A stretch of 14,906 bases of DNA, taken from NCBI GenBank assembly GCA_029550985.1, contig JAKPGH010000207.1, positions 1 to 14,906 of the forward strand, in the 5' to 3' direction. A program made the position numbers and the translations under genes. The notes below the pieces were generated by a model, which worked only from the letters and a program-made list of their open reading frames with translations, did not search any database and was not told the origin of the DNA. Positions 1-6,823 of the stretch are shown in pieces. The stretch is from Bacillota bacterium (GTDB lineage: Bacteria > Bacillota > Clostridia > Oscillospirales > Ruminococcaceae). The first letter of the stretch is position 1, and the number at the start of each line of letters is the position of its first letter.

Positions 1-467
1 TCGCCCGCCTGGAAGCCGCCTTCTTTAACATTCTTCACAACGCGTTTTATTTCACCAAAGAGGGCAACGAGGTGGAAGTGGCGCTGTCCCTTTCCTCCGA
101 CGGGGACCGGGTGCTGCTCCGGGTGTCCGACAAGGGCTTGGGGATTCCGGCGGAGGTGCTGCCCGACGTCACCCGCCCGTACTTTTCCTACCAGCACGCC
201 TGTTCGGGGCTAGGGGCGGGCTTGGGGCTCGCCATTGCCCGCCTGATGGCCAACGCCCACGACGGCGACCTGGATATTCGCTCCCAGCCGAGAAAAGGCA
301 CCACCGTCACCTTGTCCCTGCCGGTGAGCCGCGGCACCAATACCCTCCGGCTGGAGCAGGAGCTGGAGCCTCCCGTCATTTCCGACCGGTTTGCCCCCAT
401 TTATGTAGGCCTTATCTCCGCGGCCTTAAGCCCCAATGGAAATGCGAAATCGGAGTGTAAAAAATAG
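1..467 (+). CDS. Sensor histidine kinase, C-terminal ATPase domain (5' partial)
   Basis: This is the 3' end of a two-component sensor histidine kinase; the sensor and phosphoacceptor parts lie before the window. The frame is open from base 3 with no start needed, giving 154 visible residues. The N box is visible at the beginning (FFNILHNAFYFTKEG). It is followed by the G1 box DKGLGIP and the G2 box GAGLGLAIA, and then by the closing strands ending near TVTLSLPV. These are the ATP-binding elements of the HATPase_c (GHKL) fold, which phosphorylates a conserved histidine and passes the phosphate to a response regulator. About 45 residues follow the last ATPase strand as an unrecognised tail with no obvious domain. 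No response regulator is seen downstream, so any partner must lie upstream or elsewhere. The family call is secure; signal and target cannot be told. Confidence 0.88.
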   Translation, partial: ARLEAAFFNILHNAFYFTKEGNEVEVALSLSSDGDRVLLRVSDKGLGIPAEVLPDVTRPYFSYQHACSGLGAGLGLAIARLMANAHDGDLDIRSQPRKGTTVTLSLPVSRGTNTLRLEQELEPPVISDRFAPIYVGLISAALSPNGNAKSECKK

Positions 468-487
468 GGATTCTTACCGCTTGCGCG

Positions 488-517
488 TTGACTTTTTCCC
501 CGCCGGGGTGCTACACT
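488..517 (+). promoter_or_regulatory. Sigma-A-type promoter for the tsaE-tsaB-rpiB run
   Basis: The -35 box TTGACT (488-493) and -10 box TACACT (512-517) are separated by 18 bases, with a TGC extended -10 element just before the -10 box. It lies in the only sizeable gap (468-577) between the kinase gene and tsaE, so it probably starts transcription near 524. The -10 box sits inside the small palindrome TACACTGTGTA (512-522), which could be an operator. No terminator for the kinase gene is seen in the gap. Confidence 0.65.
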
Positions 518-577
518 GTGTAACGGCCAACGAGCCGGTAGAAACTCACTGCTACATCATAAAGAGAGGAAGCCGCT

Positions 578-1015
578 TTGATTTACCGCACCAACAGCCA
601 GACCGAAACTGCACATCTGGCCAAAGAATTTGCCAAATCCCTCAAGCCCGGCGACGTCATCGCCCTGTACGGCGGATTGGGCGCTGGAAAGACCGCCTTT
701 GTCCGCGGCTTGGCGGAAGGTCTTGGGCTGGACCCCAGGGAAGTGAGCAGCCCCACCTTTGCCCTCATCAACGAGTATCCGGGGCGGAACATCACCCTCT
801 GCCATTTTGATATGTATCGGGTGGAGGGGGAAGATTCTTTGGAGTCCACCGGTTATTTTGATTACTTAAACCGGAAAGACTGTATTTTGGCGGTGGAATG
901 GAGCGAGAATATAGAGGAGCATCTTCCTCCCAGGCATATTGTGGTGATGATTCGAAAGGGAGAACAGGAAAACCAGCGAATCATCGAAATTCAAGAAAGG
1001 GTGAACAACCCGTGA
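578..1015 (+). CDS. tsaE: tRNA threonylcarbamoyladenosine biosynthesis ATPase TsaE
   Basis: TsaE is the P-loop ATPase that works with TsaB and TsaD to transfer threonylcarbamoyl to A37 of ANN-decoding tRNAs in the cytoplasm. The protein has 145 residues, close to the family norm. The Walker A motif GGLGAGKT spans residues 32-39, and the family signatures SSPTFALINEY (about 56-66), HFDMYRVE (about 75-82) and VEWSENI (about 106-112) are all present. The start is a TTG preceded by the purine-rich AGAGAGGA about 7 bases upstream; no ATG suits the family N-terminus better. Its stop overlaps the GTG start of tsaB, so the two are probably translationally coupled. It is the first gene after the promoter at 488-517. 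Confidence 0.95.
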   Translation: MIYRTNSQTETAHLAKEFAKSLKPGDVIALYGGLGAGKTAFVRGLAEGLGLDPREVSSPTFALINEYPGRNITLCHFDMYRVEGEDSLESTGYFDYLNRKDCILAVEWSENIEEHLPPRHIVVMIRKGEQENQRIIEIQERVNNP

Positions 1016-1728
1016 CCATATTGGCCGTAGACACCTCCTCACAGGCCGCATCCTGTGCCCTTTGGCAGGATGGGGTACTGGCGGGGGAGTTTTTCTGCAA
1101 CGTGGGTTTGACCCACTCACAAACTGCCATGCCCATGGTGGAGGCTCTGCTCCACATCACCGGCGTCGCACTTTCCGATGTGGACCTGCTGGCGGTGACC
1201 ACCGGCCCCGGTTCCTTTACCGGGCTGCGCATCGGCATTGCCAGCGTCAAGGGAATGGCGATGGCTTTGGACAAACCCTGCGCCGGAGTATCCACGCTGG
1301 AGGCTTTGGCGGCGGGCGTCCCCGGGTTTGAAGGGTACGTGGCCCCGGTAATGGACGCCCGGCGAAGCCAGGTTTACACCGCCCTGTTTCGCAGCCGCGA
1401 CGGCGTCCTAGAGCGCCTTTCCCCCGACCAGGCCCTTTCCGTGGCGGAGTTGGGGAAAATCCTGGCCCCCCTGGACGGCCCTGTGATGCTGGTGGGGGAC
1501 GGAAGCGTCCTCTGTTATCAGGCTCTTAAGGACCTGCCCAACCTGCGGCTGGCGCCGGAAGGGTGCCGTCATCAGCGGGCGGGGTGGGTGGCGGCGGTGG
1601 CCGCCGGCATGGCGGAACAGAAGAAGCTGATATCCGCCGAACAACTGGCCCCTGCTTATCTGCGGCTTCCTCAGGCGGAGCGGGAGCGGATGGAGCGGGA
1701 ACAGCAGGCAAAACTCCGGCAACAATAA
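1012..1728 (+). CDS. tsaB: tRNA threonylcarbamoyladenosine biosynthesis protein TsaB
   Basis: TsaB is the ASKHA-fold, catalytically inactive partner that dimerises with TsaD and supports t6A formation on tRNA. The GTG start at 1012 shares a GTGA overlap with the tsaE stop and gives 238 residues beginning MTILAVDTSS, the normal family N-terminus. The frame stays open upstream, but a longer start would run into tsaE. The signature GPGSFTGLRIG is at residues 65-75, and MDARRSQVY follows near residue 118. The last 20 or so residues are charged (Glu, Arg, Gln). In many Firmicutes rimI and tsaD follow tsaB; here rpiB follows instead, so TsaD must be encoded elsewhere. Confidence 0.95.
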   Translation: MTILAVDTSSQAASCALWQDGVLAGEFFCNVGLTHSQTAMPMVEALLHITGVALSDVDLLAVTTGPGSFTGLRIGIASVKGMAMALDKPCAGVSTLEALAAGVPGFEGYVAPVMDARRSQVYTALFRSRDGVLERLSPDQALSVAELGKILAPLDGPVMLVGDGSVLCYQALKDLPNLRLAPEGCRHQRAGWVAAVAAGMAEQKKLISAEQLAPAYLRLPQAERERMEREQQAKLRQQ

Positions 1729-1747
1729 CCGAAAGGATGATAACACA

Positions 1748-2188
1748 ATGGTGGCACTGGGAAGCGACCACGGCGGCTACGCCTTAAAAGAAGCAATTAA
1801 GAAACATTTGGAGGAAAAAGGAATCGCCTACAAGGACTTTGGCACCCACAGCGAGGAAAGCTGCGACTATCCCCTGATGGCGCAGGCCCCCTGTCAGGCG
1901 GTGCTGGACGGCGAATGCGAACTGGCGCTGCTCTTTTGCGGCACCGGCATCGGCATTTCCATCGCCGCCAACAAAATCAAGGGCATTCGCGCCGCCGTCT
2001 GCTCCGACACTTTTTCCGCCCGCATGGCGAGGGCCCACAACAACGCCAACGTTCTGTGCCTGGGCGGGCGGGTGGTGGGAGCCGGCCTTGCCGTCGAATT
2101 GGTGGACGCCTTTTTGGAAACCAAATTCGAAGGGGAGCGCCACGCCCGCCGGGTAGGTCAACTGGCCGACCTGGACCAAAAGCGGTAA
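1748..2188 (+). CDS. rpiB: Ribose-5-phosphate isomerase B
   Basis: RpiB interconverts ribulose-5-phosphate and ribose-5-phosphate in the non-oxidative pentose phosphate pathway. The protein has 146 residues, the usual size for RpiB/LacAB-family isomerases. It carries the N-terminal GSDHGG (Asp7, His8), the catalytic cysteine in FCGTGIGISIAANK (Cys64), and the ring-opening histidine in ARAHNNAN (His97); these correspond to Cys66 and His99 of the E. coli enzyme. The ATG is preceded by AAAGGA about 11 bases away, a slightly long spacing. It lies 19 bases after tsaB and upstream of upp, fitting supply of ribose-5-phosphate for PRPP. Related sugar isomerases (galactose-6-phosphate isomerase subunits, allose-6-phosphate isomerase) share the fold, but a lone gene with both Cys and His favours RpiB. 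Confidence 0.94.
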   Translation: MVALGSDHGGYALKEAIKKHLEEKGIAYKDFGTHSEESCDYPLMAQAPCQAVLDGECELALLFCGTGIGISIAANKIKGIRAAVCSDTFSARMARAHNNANVLCLGGRVVGAGLAVELVDAFLETKFEGERHARRVGQLADLDQKR

Positions 2189-2334
2189 CGCAAGGAAGGA
2201 ACCGGAGGCTCGGCGGCCTGAGAGTTTGCCCTGCAAAGCGGCGGGCTTTCCAGGGCTGCCATGCCGAAGGAAAGGATACCCAACGTTAGCAAGAAAGATC
2301 GACGAAGCGGACCTACACGGAAGGAGCAATGGAC
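2189..2334 (+). other. rpiB-upp spacer with candidate RNA hairpins
   Basis: This gap of about 145 bases is long for this otherwise tight gene run and holds no credible reading frame. It can fold into small hairpins: AGGC/GCCT around a 6-base loop near 2207-2221, and CTTTCC (2246-2251) pairing with GGAAAG (2269-2274). The second encloses a GGC/GCC inner stem (2254-2256 with 2263-2265) and an AG/GAA internal loop. No T-run follows, so it is not an ordinary terminator, and I recognise no riboswitch class. It may be a processed spacer or an uncharacterised leader of upp. Confidence 0.35.
2321..2326 (+). promoter_or_regulatory. Ribosome binding site that decides the upp start
   Basis: AAGGAG lies 8 bases before the ATG at 2335 but only 2 bases before the in-frame ATG at 2329. 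Normal spacing therefore supports 2335, which also gives a length equal to that of B. subtilis Upp (209 residues). Confidence 0.7.
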
Positions 2335-2964
2335 ATGCAAAAACCAGTCATCTTTGACCACCCCCTCATTCAGCACAAACTCTCTCACCTGCGGGACAAA
2401 AACACCGGCACCAAAGAATTCCGGGAACTGATTTCCGAAATTTCCGGACTGATGTGCTACGAAGCCACTCGCAACCTTCCCACCGAGGAAGCCGAGGTGG
2501 AAACCCCCGTCGGCATCGCCAAGACTCGGGTGCTGTCCGGCCGCAAGCTGGCAGTTGTGCCCATTTTGCGGGCAGGCCTCGGCATGGTGGATGGAATCCT
2601 GCAGCTGATTCCCGCCGCTAAAGTGGGGCATATCGGCCTCTATCGGGACCCGGAGACCCATCAGCCGGTGGAGTATTACTGCAAGCTGCCCTCCGACATT
2701 AGCGAGCGGGAAGTGTTTGTGGTGGACCCCATGCTGGCCACCGGTGGTTCCGCTGTGGACGCCATTCACCTCATTAAGCAAAGAGGCGCTTTGAGCATTC
2801 ACTTCCTCTGCATCATCGCCGCTCCCGAAGGCCTGGAGCTGCTGACCAAAACCCATCCCGACGTCAACGTGTACTGCGCGGCTCTGGACGAGCGGCTCAA
2901 CGACCACGCCTATATTGTCCCCGGACTGGGAGATGCCGGCGACCGAATTTTCGGCACCAAATAA
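2335..2964 (+). CDS. upp: Uracil phosphoribosyltransferase
   Basis: Upp converts uracil and PRPP to UMP and pyrophosphate in pyrimidine salvage. The 209 residues closely resemble the Bacillus enzyme throughout. The N-terminal FDHPLIQHKL, the segment VVPILRAGLGMVDGIL and the PRPP-binding loop VVDPMLATGGSA are visible. The C-terminal uracil-recognition segment YIVPGLGDAGDRIFGTK is also intact. The ATG at 2335 is preferred over the one at 2329 because of ribosome binding site spacing. It follows rpiB across an unusually long, potentially structured spacer and ends 17 bases before the dehydrogenase gene. No PyrR-type attenuator is visible. Together with RpiB it links ribose-5-phosphate, PRPP and nucleotide salvage; that link is inference from gene order. 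Confidence 0.97.
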   Translation: MQKPVIFDHPLIQHKLSHLRDKNTGTKEFRELISEISGLMCYEATRNLPTEEAEVETPVGIAKTRVLSGRKLAVVPILRAGLGMVDGILQLIPAAKVGHIGLYRDPETHQPVEYYCKLPSDISEREVFVVDPMLATGGSAVDAIHLIKQRGALSIHFLCIIAAPEGLELLTKTHPDVNVYCAALDERLNDHAYIVPGLGDAGDRIFGTK

Positions 2965-2981
2965 AATAAAAGGAGACTGCC

Positions 2982-4355
2982 ATGACGACAGCGCAGCTGA
3001 TCATCGTAGGAGGAGGGCCCGCCGGCTATCGGGCGGCGGAGCGGGCCGCGGCCGCCGGGCTGCAAACCATTCTGGCGGAGCGGCGGGCCTTGGGAGGAGT
3101 TTGCCTCAACGAAGGCTGTATTCCCTCAAAGGCGCTGCTTCACAGCGCCAAGGTGCTGGAGACGGTAAAGTCCGCCGGAACCTACGGGGTGACGACCGGC
3201 GACGCTTCGTTGGACCACCCCAAGGTGCTGGCCCGCAAAAACCGGGTGGTCAAGATGCTGACCGGGGGCGTTGCTAAATCTCTGGAACAAGCCGGCGTCA
3301 CCGTCCTTGAGTCCCCCGCCCGGCTGGAGGGAAAACAGGGCGAAAACTTTTTGGTGCGCATTGGGGATGCGCTTTACGCTGCCCCCCGCATTCTGATCGC
3401 CACCGGCTCCGCCCCCGCCATTCCTCCCATTCCGGGATTAAAGGAGGCGCTGACTAGCGGGTTTGCCATCACCAGCCGGGAAGCCCTTTCCCTGCCCGAA
3501 GTGCCGGAAGAGCTGGCGGTCATCGGCGGCGGCGTCGTCGGCCTGGAGCTTGCCTGCTATTACAAAGCGGCGGGCAGCAAGGTGACGGTGCTGGAGATGC
3601 TCCCCCGCATCGCCGCCGGCATGGACTGCGCTATTTCCGACATGCTGCTGGCCCAGCTGAAAAAGAAGGGGATTGCCTTCCAGTTAGGCTGCCGGGTGAC
3701 CCGGGTGGAGGAAGGTTCCCTTACTTATGAGGTAGACGGCAGGGAACAGGTACTTTCCGCCCGCAAAGTGTTGCTGGCCGGCGGACGGGTTCCGGTGACG
3801 GAAGGTCTGGGCCTGGAAACGGTGGGCCTTATCCCCGGCGCCAAAGGGCAACTGGAAACTGACGAGCGGATGCGCACCGCCGTGCCCGGCATCTGGGCGG
3901 CGGGGGATGTGAACGGCCGCTCCCTGCTGGCCCACACCGCCTATCGGGAGGCGGAAGTGGCCGTCAACGACATGCTGGGAATTCCCGACGCCATGCGGTA
4001 TCACGCCATCCCCGCCGTCCTTTACACCAGCCCCGAGGCTGCCGGCATCGGACTGACCGAGCAGGCCGCCCGGGAGCAGGGGATTGACATTCAAACCGCC
4101 AGCCTTTCCCTGCGGTATTCCGGCCGCTTTTTGGCGGAAGTTCAGGGCGGAGACGGCATCTGCAAGGTGATTGCCGACGGCAAGGGAGAACGGCTGCTGG
4201 GGGTACACCTGTTGGGCAGCTACGCCTCCGAGCTGATTTCGGGGGTGGCTCCCATCATGGAGAGCGGCATGAAGATTGCCGACCTGAAGAAAACGGTCTA
4301 CGCTCACCCCACCGTGGGAGAGCTGTTGCGGGACGCCCTGTTTGCGCTCAGGTAG
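2982..4355 (+). CDS. lpdA: Dihydrolipoyl dehydrogenase (E3-type flavoprotein disulfide reductase)
   Basis: This FAD enzyme reoxidises dihydrolipoyl groups with NAD+ in 2-oxoacid dehydrogenase complexes or the glycine cleavage system. The 457 residues match the family. The FAD-binding GGGPAG is at residues 10-15, the redox-active disulfide is in GGVCLNEGCIPSK (Cys41, Cys46), and a second nucleotide-binding GGGVVGLEL lies near residue 180. AAGDV and the C-terminal catalytic pair in AHPTVGE (His442, Glu447) follow. This active-site set favours E3 over mercuric or other reductases. The ATG follows a strong AAAAGGAGA site. No E1, E2, GcvH or lipoate ligase gene is nearby, so the complex it serves is unknown. 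The gene symbol reflects the family, not a proven complex. Confidence 0.9.
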   Translation: MTTAQLIIVGGGPAGYRAAERAAAAGLQTILAERRALGGVCLNEGCIPSKALLHSAKVLETVKSAGTYGVTTGDASLDHPKVLARKNRVVKMLTGGVAKSLEQAGVTVLESPARLEGKQGENFLVRIGDALYAAPRILIATGSAPAIPPIPGLKEALTSGFAITSREALSLPEVPEELAVIGGGVVGLELACYYKAAGSKVTVLEMLPRIAAGMDCAISDMLLAQLKKKGIAFQLGCRVTRVEEGSLTYEVDGREQVLSARKVLLAGGRVPVTEGLGLETVGLIPGAKGQLETDERMRTAVPGIWAAGDVNGRSLLAHTAYREAEVAVNDMLGIPDAMRYHAIPAVLYTSPEAAGIGLTEQAAREQGIDIQTASLSLRYSGRFLAEVQGGDGICKVIADGKGERLLGVHLLGSYASELISGVAPIMESGMKIADLKKTVYAHPTVGELLRDALFALR

Positions 4356-4382
4356 TTCCATCTCTGGAAAGGGGGTGAAGCT

Positions 4383-6617
4383 GTGCAGACTCCCCAACCT
4401 CTCATCACCCTGACCGGAACGGTGGAGGACATCGTCTATCAAAACCAGGAAACCGGCTACGTGGTGATGGAGCTGGACACCGGCACCGAACTGGTGACGG
4501 CGGTGGGGAATATCCCCGGCGTGGCCCCGGGAGAAGAAGTGGCCCTCACCGGGCGTTACGTCAATCACCCCACCTACGGACAACAATTTAAGGCGGAGGT
4601 TTGTGAACGGCAGATGCCTGCCACCGCCTCCGCCATTCTCAAATATCTCAGCACCGGGGTCATCAAGGGAATCGGACCGGTGCTGGCCCGGCGAATGGTT
4701 CAGATGTTCGGGGACAAAACCCTGGAAGTCATCGAAAAGGACCCTCAAAAGCTCTCGGAAGTGCCGGGCATCTCCCCCAAAAAAGCCAATCAGATTTACG
4801 AGCAGTACCGGCATATTTTCGGCATCCGCACCGCCATGCTGTTTCTGTCCCGGTTCGGGCTGGACGCCGCCACCTCCATCCGGGCCTGGAAGCTGTGGGG
4901 GCCGTTGACCCAGCAGGTGGTGGAGGAAAACCCCTACCTGCTCTGCAACGAGACGGTGGAGCTGGACTTTGCACGGGCTGACGCCATCGCCCGGCAGATG
5001 AGCTTTGCCCCCACCGACTCCCGCAGATTAAAGGCGGGGCTTTCCCATGTGCTGACCCACAATTTGCTCAACGGCCACACCTGCCTGCCTCGGGACCGGC
5101 TGCTGGAAACCACCGCCGCCCTGCTGGACGCGCAGGACAACCACGAGCTGCTGGAGGAAATGCTGGAGCAGGCGGTGGAGGAAGGAGAGCTGGTCAGCGA
5201 CACCTTCGGAGGGCGCAACTTCATCTACTTAAGCCGGCTGTATCTGGCGGAAACCTACATCGCCGGCCGGCTTGCCCTGATGCTGAAAAACGCACCGTCC
5301 CAACTGCGGGATTATTCCGGCGAGATTGCCCAGCTGGAGCGGCAGCTGGGCATTCAATACGACCAGCTCCAGAAAAAAGCCATTGAAATGGCCCTTAACA
5401 GCAGCGTGTTTATTTTGACGGGCGGCCCCGGAACCGGAAAAACCACCACCCTCAACGCCATCCTCACCCTGCTGGAGCAGCAGGGGGAAAAGGTGGCGCT
5501 GGCGGCGCCCACCGGGCGGGCCGCCAAGCGGATGAGCGAGGTGACCGGGCGGGAAGCCTCCACCATTCACCGGCTGCTGGAGGTGGACTACCGGGACCCG
5601 GAGACCGGGAAACACCGCTTTAAGCGGGATGAAAAGAACCCCCTGCGCCAAAGCGTGGTGATTCTGGACGAGGTCAGCATGGTGGACACTCCGCTGATGT
5701 GTTCCCTCATCAAGGCGCTGCGCCTTTCCACCCGGCTGATATTGGTGGGGGACCCCGACCAGCTGCCTTCGGTGGGGCCGGGAAATTTGCTGCGGGATAT
5801 GCTGGCCAGCGACGTCATCCCCGCCGTCCATCTGGGAAGGATTTTCCGTCAGGCGGAGCAGAGCGCCATCATCCAAAGCGCCCACGCCATTCTGCGGGGA
5901 GAGGAGCCCGACCTTTCCAGCCGGGACAACGACTTCTTTTTCCTGGAGCGGCACAGCTACGAGCAGACGGCGGAAACGGTGGCGGATTTGTGCGCCCGCC
6001 GCCTGCCCCAGGCCTACGGCTTCGACCCCATGTGGGATATTCAGGTCATTGCCCCCTCCCGGGTGGGAGCCATCGGCACCCAGGGGCTCAACCGGATTTT
6101 GCAGGAGCGGCTCAACCCCAAAGACCCCGCCAAGGCCCAATTTTTGTTTGGCAACACCCTCTTCCGGGAGGGGGACAAGGTGATGCAGATTAAAAACAAC
6201 TACGACATCCTCTGGAAAAAGGACGACGGCGAAGAGGGAACCGGCGTCTTTAACGGGGATATCGGGGTCATTGAAATGATCGACCGCCCCAGCCAAACCA
6301 TTTTGATTCGATACGACGACCGGGTGGCCCAGTACACCACCGACATGGTGGATGAAATTGAACACGCCTACGCCATCACCGTCCACAAAAGCCAGGGCAG
6401 CGAGTTCGAAGCGGTCATCATCCCCCTGATGCGCTTTCACCCCAAACTGTACTACCGCAACATCCTGTACACCGGCGTTACCCGTGCCAAAAAGCTGCTG
6501 ATAATTTTGGGAGAAAAGGGCACCATTGTCCAAACGGTGCGCAACGACCGGAAGGTCAAGCGGTACACCCAGCTTGCCCACCTGCTGCAGCAAGGGGTGT
6601 TGGAAACTTCCGAATGA
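4383..6617 (+). CDS. recD2: SF1B DNA helicase RecD2 (RecD-like, RecBC-independent)
   Basis: RecD2 is a 5'-3' helicase tied to DNA repair and replication-fork stability in bacteria lacking RecBCD. The 744 residues fit the family. An N-terminal OB-like domain begins with LTGTVEDIVYQNQETGY. Helix-hairpin-helix DNA-binding elements follow near residues 90-145 (for example GVIKGIGP and SEVPGISPKKA). The helicase core has Walker A GGPGTGKT (347-354), Walker B LDEVSMVD (Asp429, Glu430), GDPDQLPSVGPG, GRIFRQ, and C-terminal YAITVHKSQGSEF and LYTGVTRAKK. The N-terminal extension separates it from RecD of RecBCD. The GTG start is supported by AAAGGGGGTGA 7 bases upstream. It lies 27 bases after lpdA and has no obvious promoter of its own. 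Confidence 0.96.
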   Translation: MQTPQPLITLTGTVEDIVYQNQETGYVVMELDTGTELVTAVGNIPGVAPGEEVALTGRYVNHPTYGQQFKAEVCERQMPATASAILKYLSTGVIKGIGPVLARRMVQMFGDKTLEVIEKDPQKLSEVPGISPKKANQIYEQYRHIFGIRTAMLFLSRFGLDAATSIRAWKLWGPLTQQVVEENPYLLCNETVELDFARADAIARQMSFAPTDSRRLKAGLSHVLTHNLLNGHTCLPRDRLLETTAALLDAQDNHELLEEMLEQAVEEGELVSDTFGGRNFIYLSRLYLAETYIAGRLALMLKNAPSQLRDYSGEIAQLERQLGIQYDQLQKKAIEMALNSSVFILTGGPGTGKTTTLNAILTLLEQQGEKVALAAPTGRAAKRMSEVTGREASTIHRLLEVDYRDPETGKHRFKRDEKNPLRQSVVILDEVSMVDTPLMCSLIKALRLSTRLILVGDPDQLPSVGPGNLLRDMLASDVIPAVHLGRIFRQAEQSAIIQSAHAILRGEEPDLSSRDNDFFFLERHSYEQTAETVADLCARRLPQAYGFDPMWDIQVIAPSRVGAIGTQGLNRILQERLNPKDPAKAQFLFGNTLFREGDKVMQIKNNYDILWKKDDGEEGTGVFNGDIGVIEMIDRPSQTILIRYDDRVAQYTTDMVDEIEHAYAITVHKSQGSEFEAVIIPLMRFHPKLYYRNILYTGVTRAKKLLIILGEKGTIVQTVRNDRKVKRYTQLAHLLQQGVLETSE

Positions 6618-6637
6618 GAAACCTTTTTGCTGTTTCG

Positions 6638-6666
6638 TTGCCATTTTTGGATGAGTTTGCTATAAT
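6638..6666 (+). promoter_or_regulatory. Strong extended -10 sigma-A promoter for purA
   Basis: TTGCCA (6638-6643) and the consensus TATAAT (6661-6666) are 17 bases apart, with a TGC extended -10 element at 6658-6660. It begins about 20 bases after the recD2 stop. Transcription from about 6673 would give a 5' leader of roughly 150 bases ahead of purA. No terminator for recD2 is seen, so read-through is also possible. Confidence 0.8.
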
Positions 6667-6672
6667 GTACCT

Positions 6673-6823
6673 GTTGCGCTGGCAAGTGTGGAAAACTCAA
6701 AAGTTTGTCGCAGAAACGGCGACGGCCGCGCATAATATTTGCCCTGGTATGGACAATAACAAAGCAGGTTTTGCCCGCTGGTTCTGACGGGCAAGATACC
6801 AATGGAAAAGAGGAGTGCCTAAA
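6673..6823 (+). promoter_or_regulatory. Long 5' leader of purA, candidate cis-regulatory RNA
   Basis: The leader can form AAACT/AGTTT (6693-6697 with 6702-6706), GTCGC/GCGAC (about 6707-6723), and an outer stem TGGTAT/ATACCA (6745-6750 with 6796-6801). The outer stem encloses TTGCCCG/CGGGCAA (6771-6777 with 6788-6794). A second TTGCCC copy at 6739-6744 could pair with the same GGGCAA, and that alternative would break the outer stem. This looks like a two-state layout upstream of the ribosome binding site. The conserved purine riboswitch core GTTTCTACC is missing, and I recognise no known class. Regulation is inference from pairing only. Confidence 0.45.
6808..6815 (+). promoter_or_regulatory. 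Ribosome binding site that decides the purA start
   Basis: AAGAGGAG is placed 8 bases before the GTG at 6824. The other in-frame GTG at 6815 overlaps this site and cannot be served by it, so 6824 is the likely start. Confidence 0.75.

Noticed and set aside
497..508. Terminator hairpin CCCCGCCGGGG after the kinase gene
   Set aside because: The stem is 4 pairs with a T-run before rather than after it, and it lies inside the tsaE promoter spacer.
2200..2285. Possible glycine or TPP riboswitch before upp (contains CTGAGAG and GCCGAAGGA)
   Set aside because: Only short fragments match; the other conserved segments of both classes are missing and the downstream gene does not fit.
3684..4814. Open frame on the minus strand (376 codons) opposite lpdA and recD2
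   Set aside because: It spans the junction of two real genes in the antisense direction and has shadow-type composition.
6618..6637. Terminator after recD2 (GAAAC...GTTTC with a T-run)
   Set aside because: The stem is only 5 A/T-rich pairs and the T-run is in the loop, not after the stem.
5229..6644. Long open frame on the minus strand (471 codons) opposite recD2
   Set aside because: It lies wholly opposite a well-supported helicase, has a composition dominated by Gly, His, Gln and Val typical of an antisense reading of GC-rich coding DNA, and shows no motif or ribosome binding site.
6731..6801. Purine riboswitch-like start (CATAAT followed by GGTATGG) in the purA leader
   Set aside because: The required GTTTCTACC joining segment and the GTAAAT-type second loop are absent, so the resemblance does not extend beyond the first elements.
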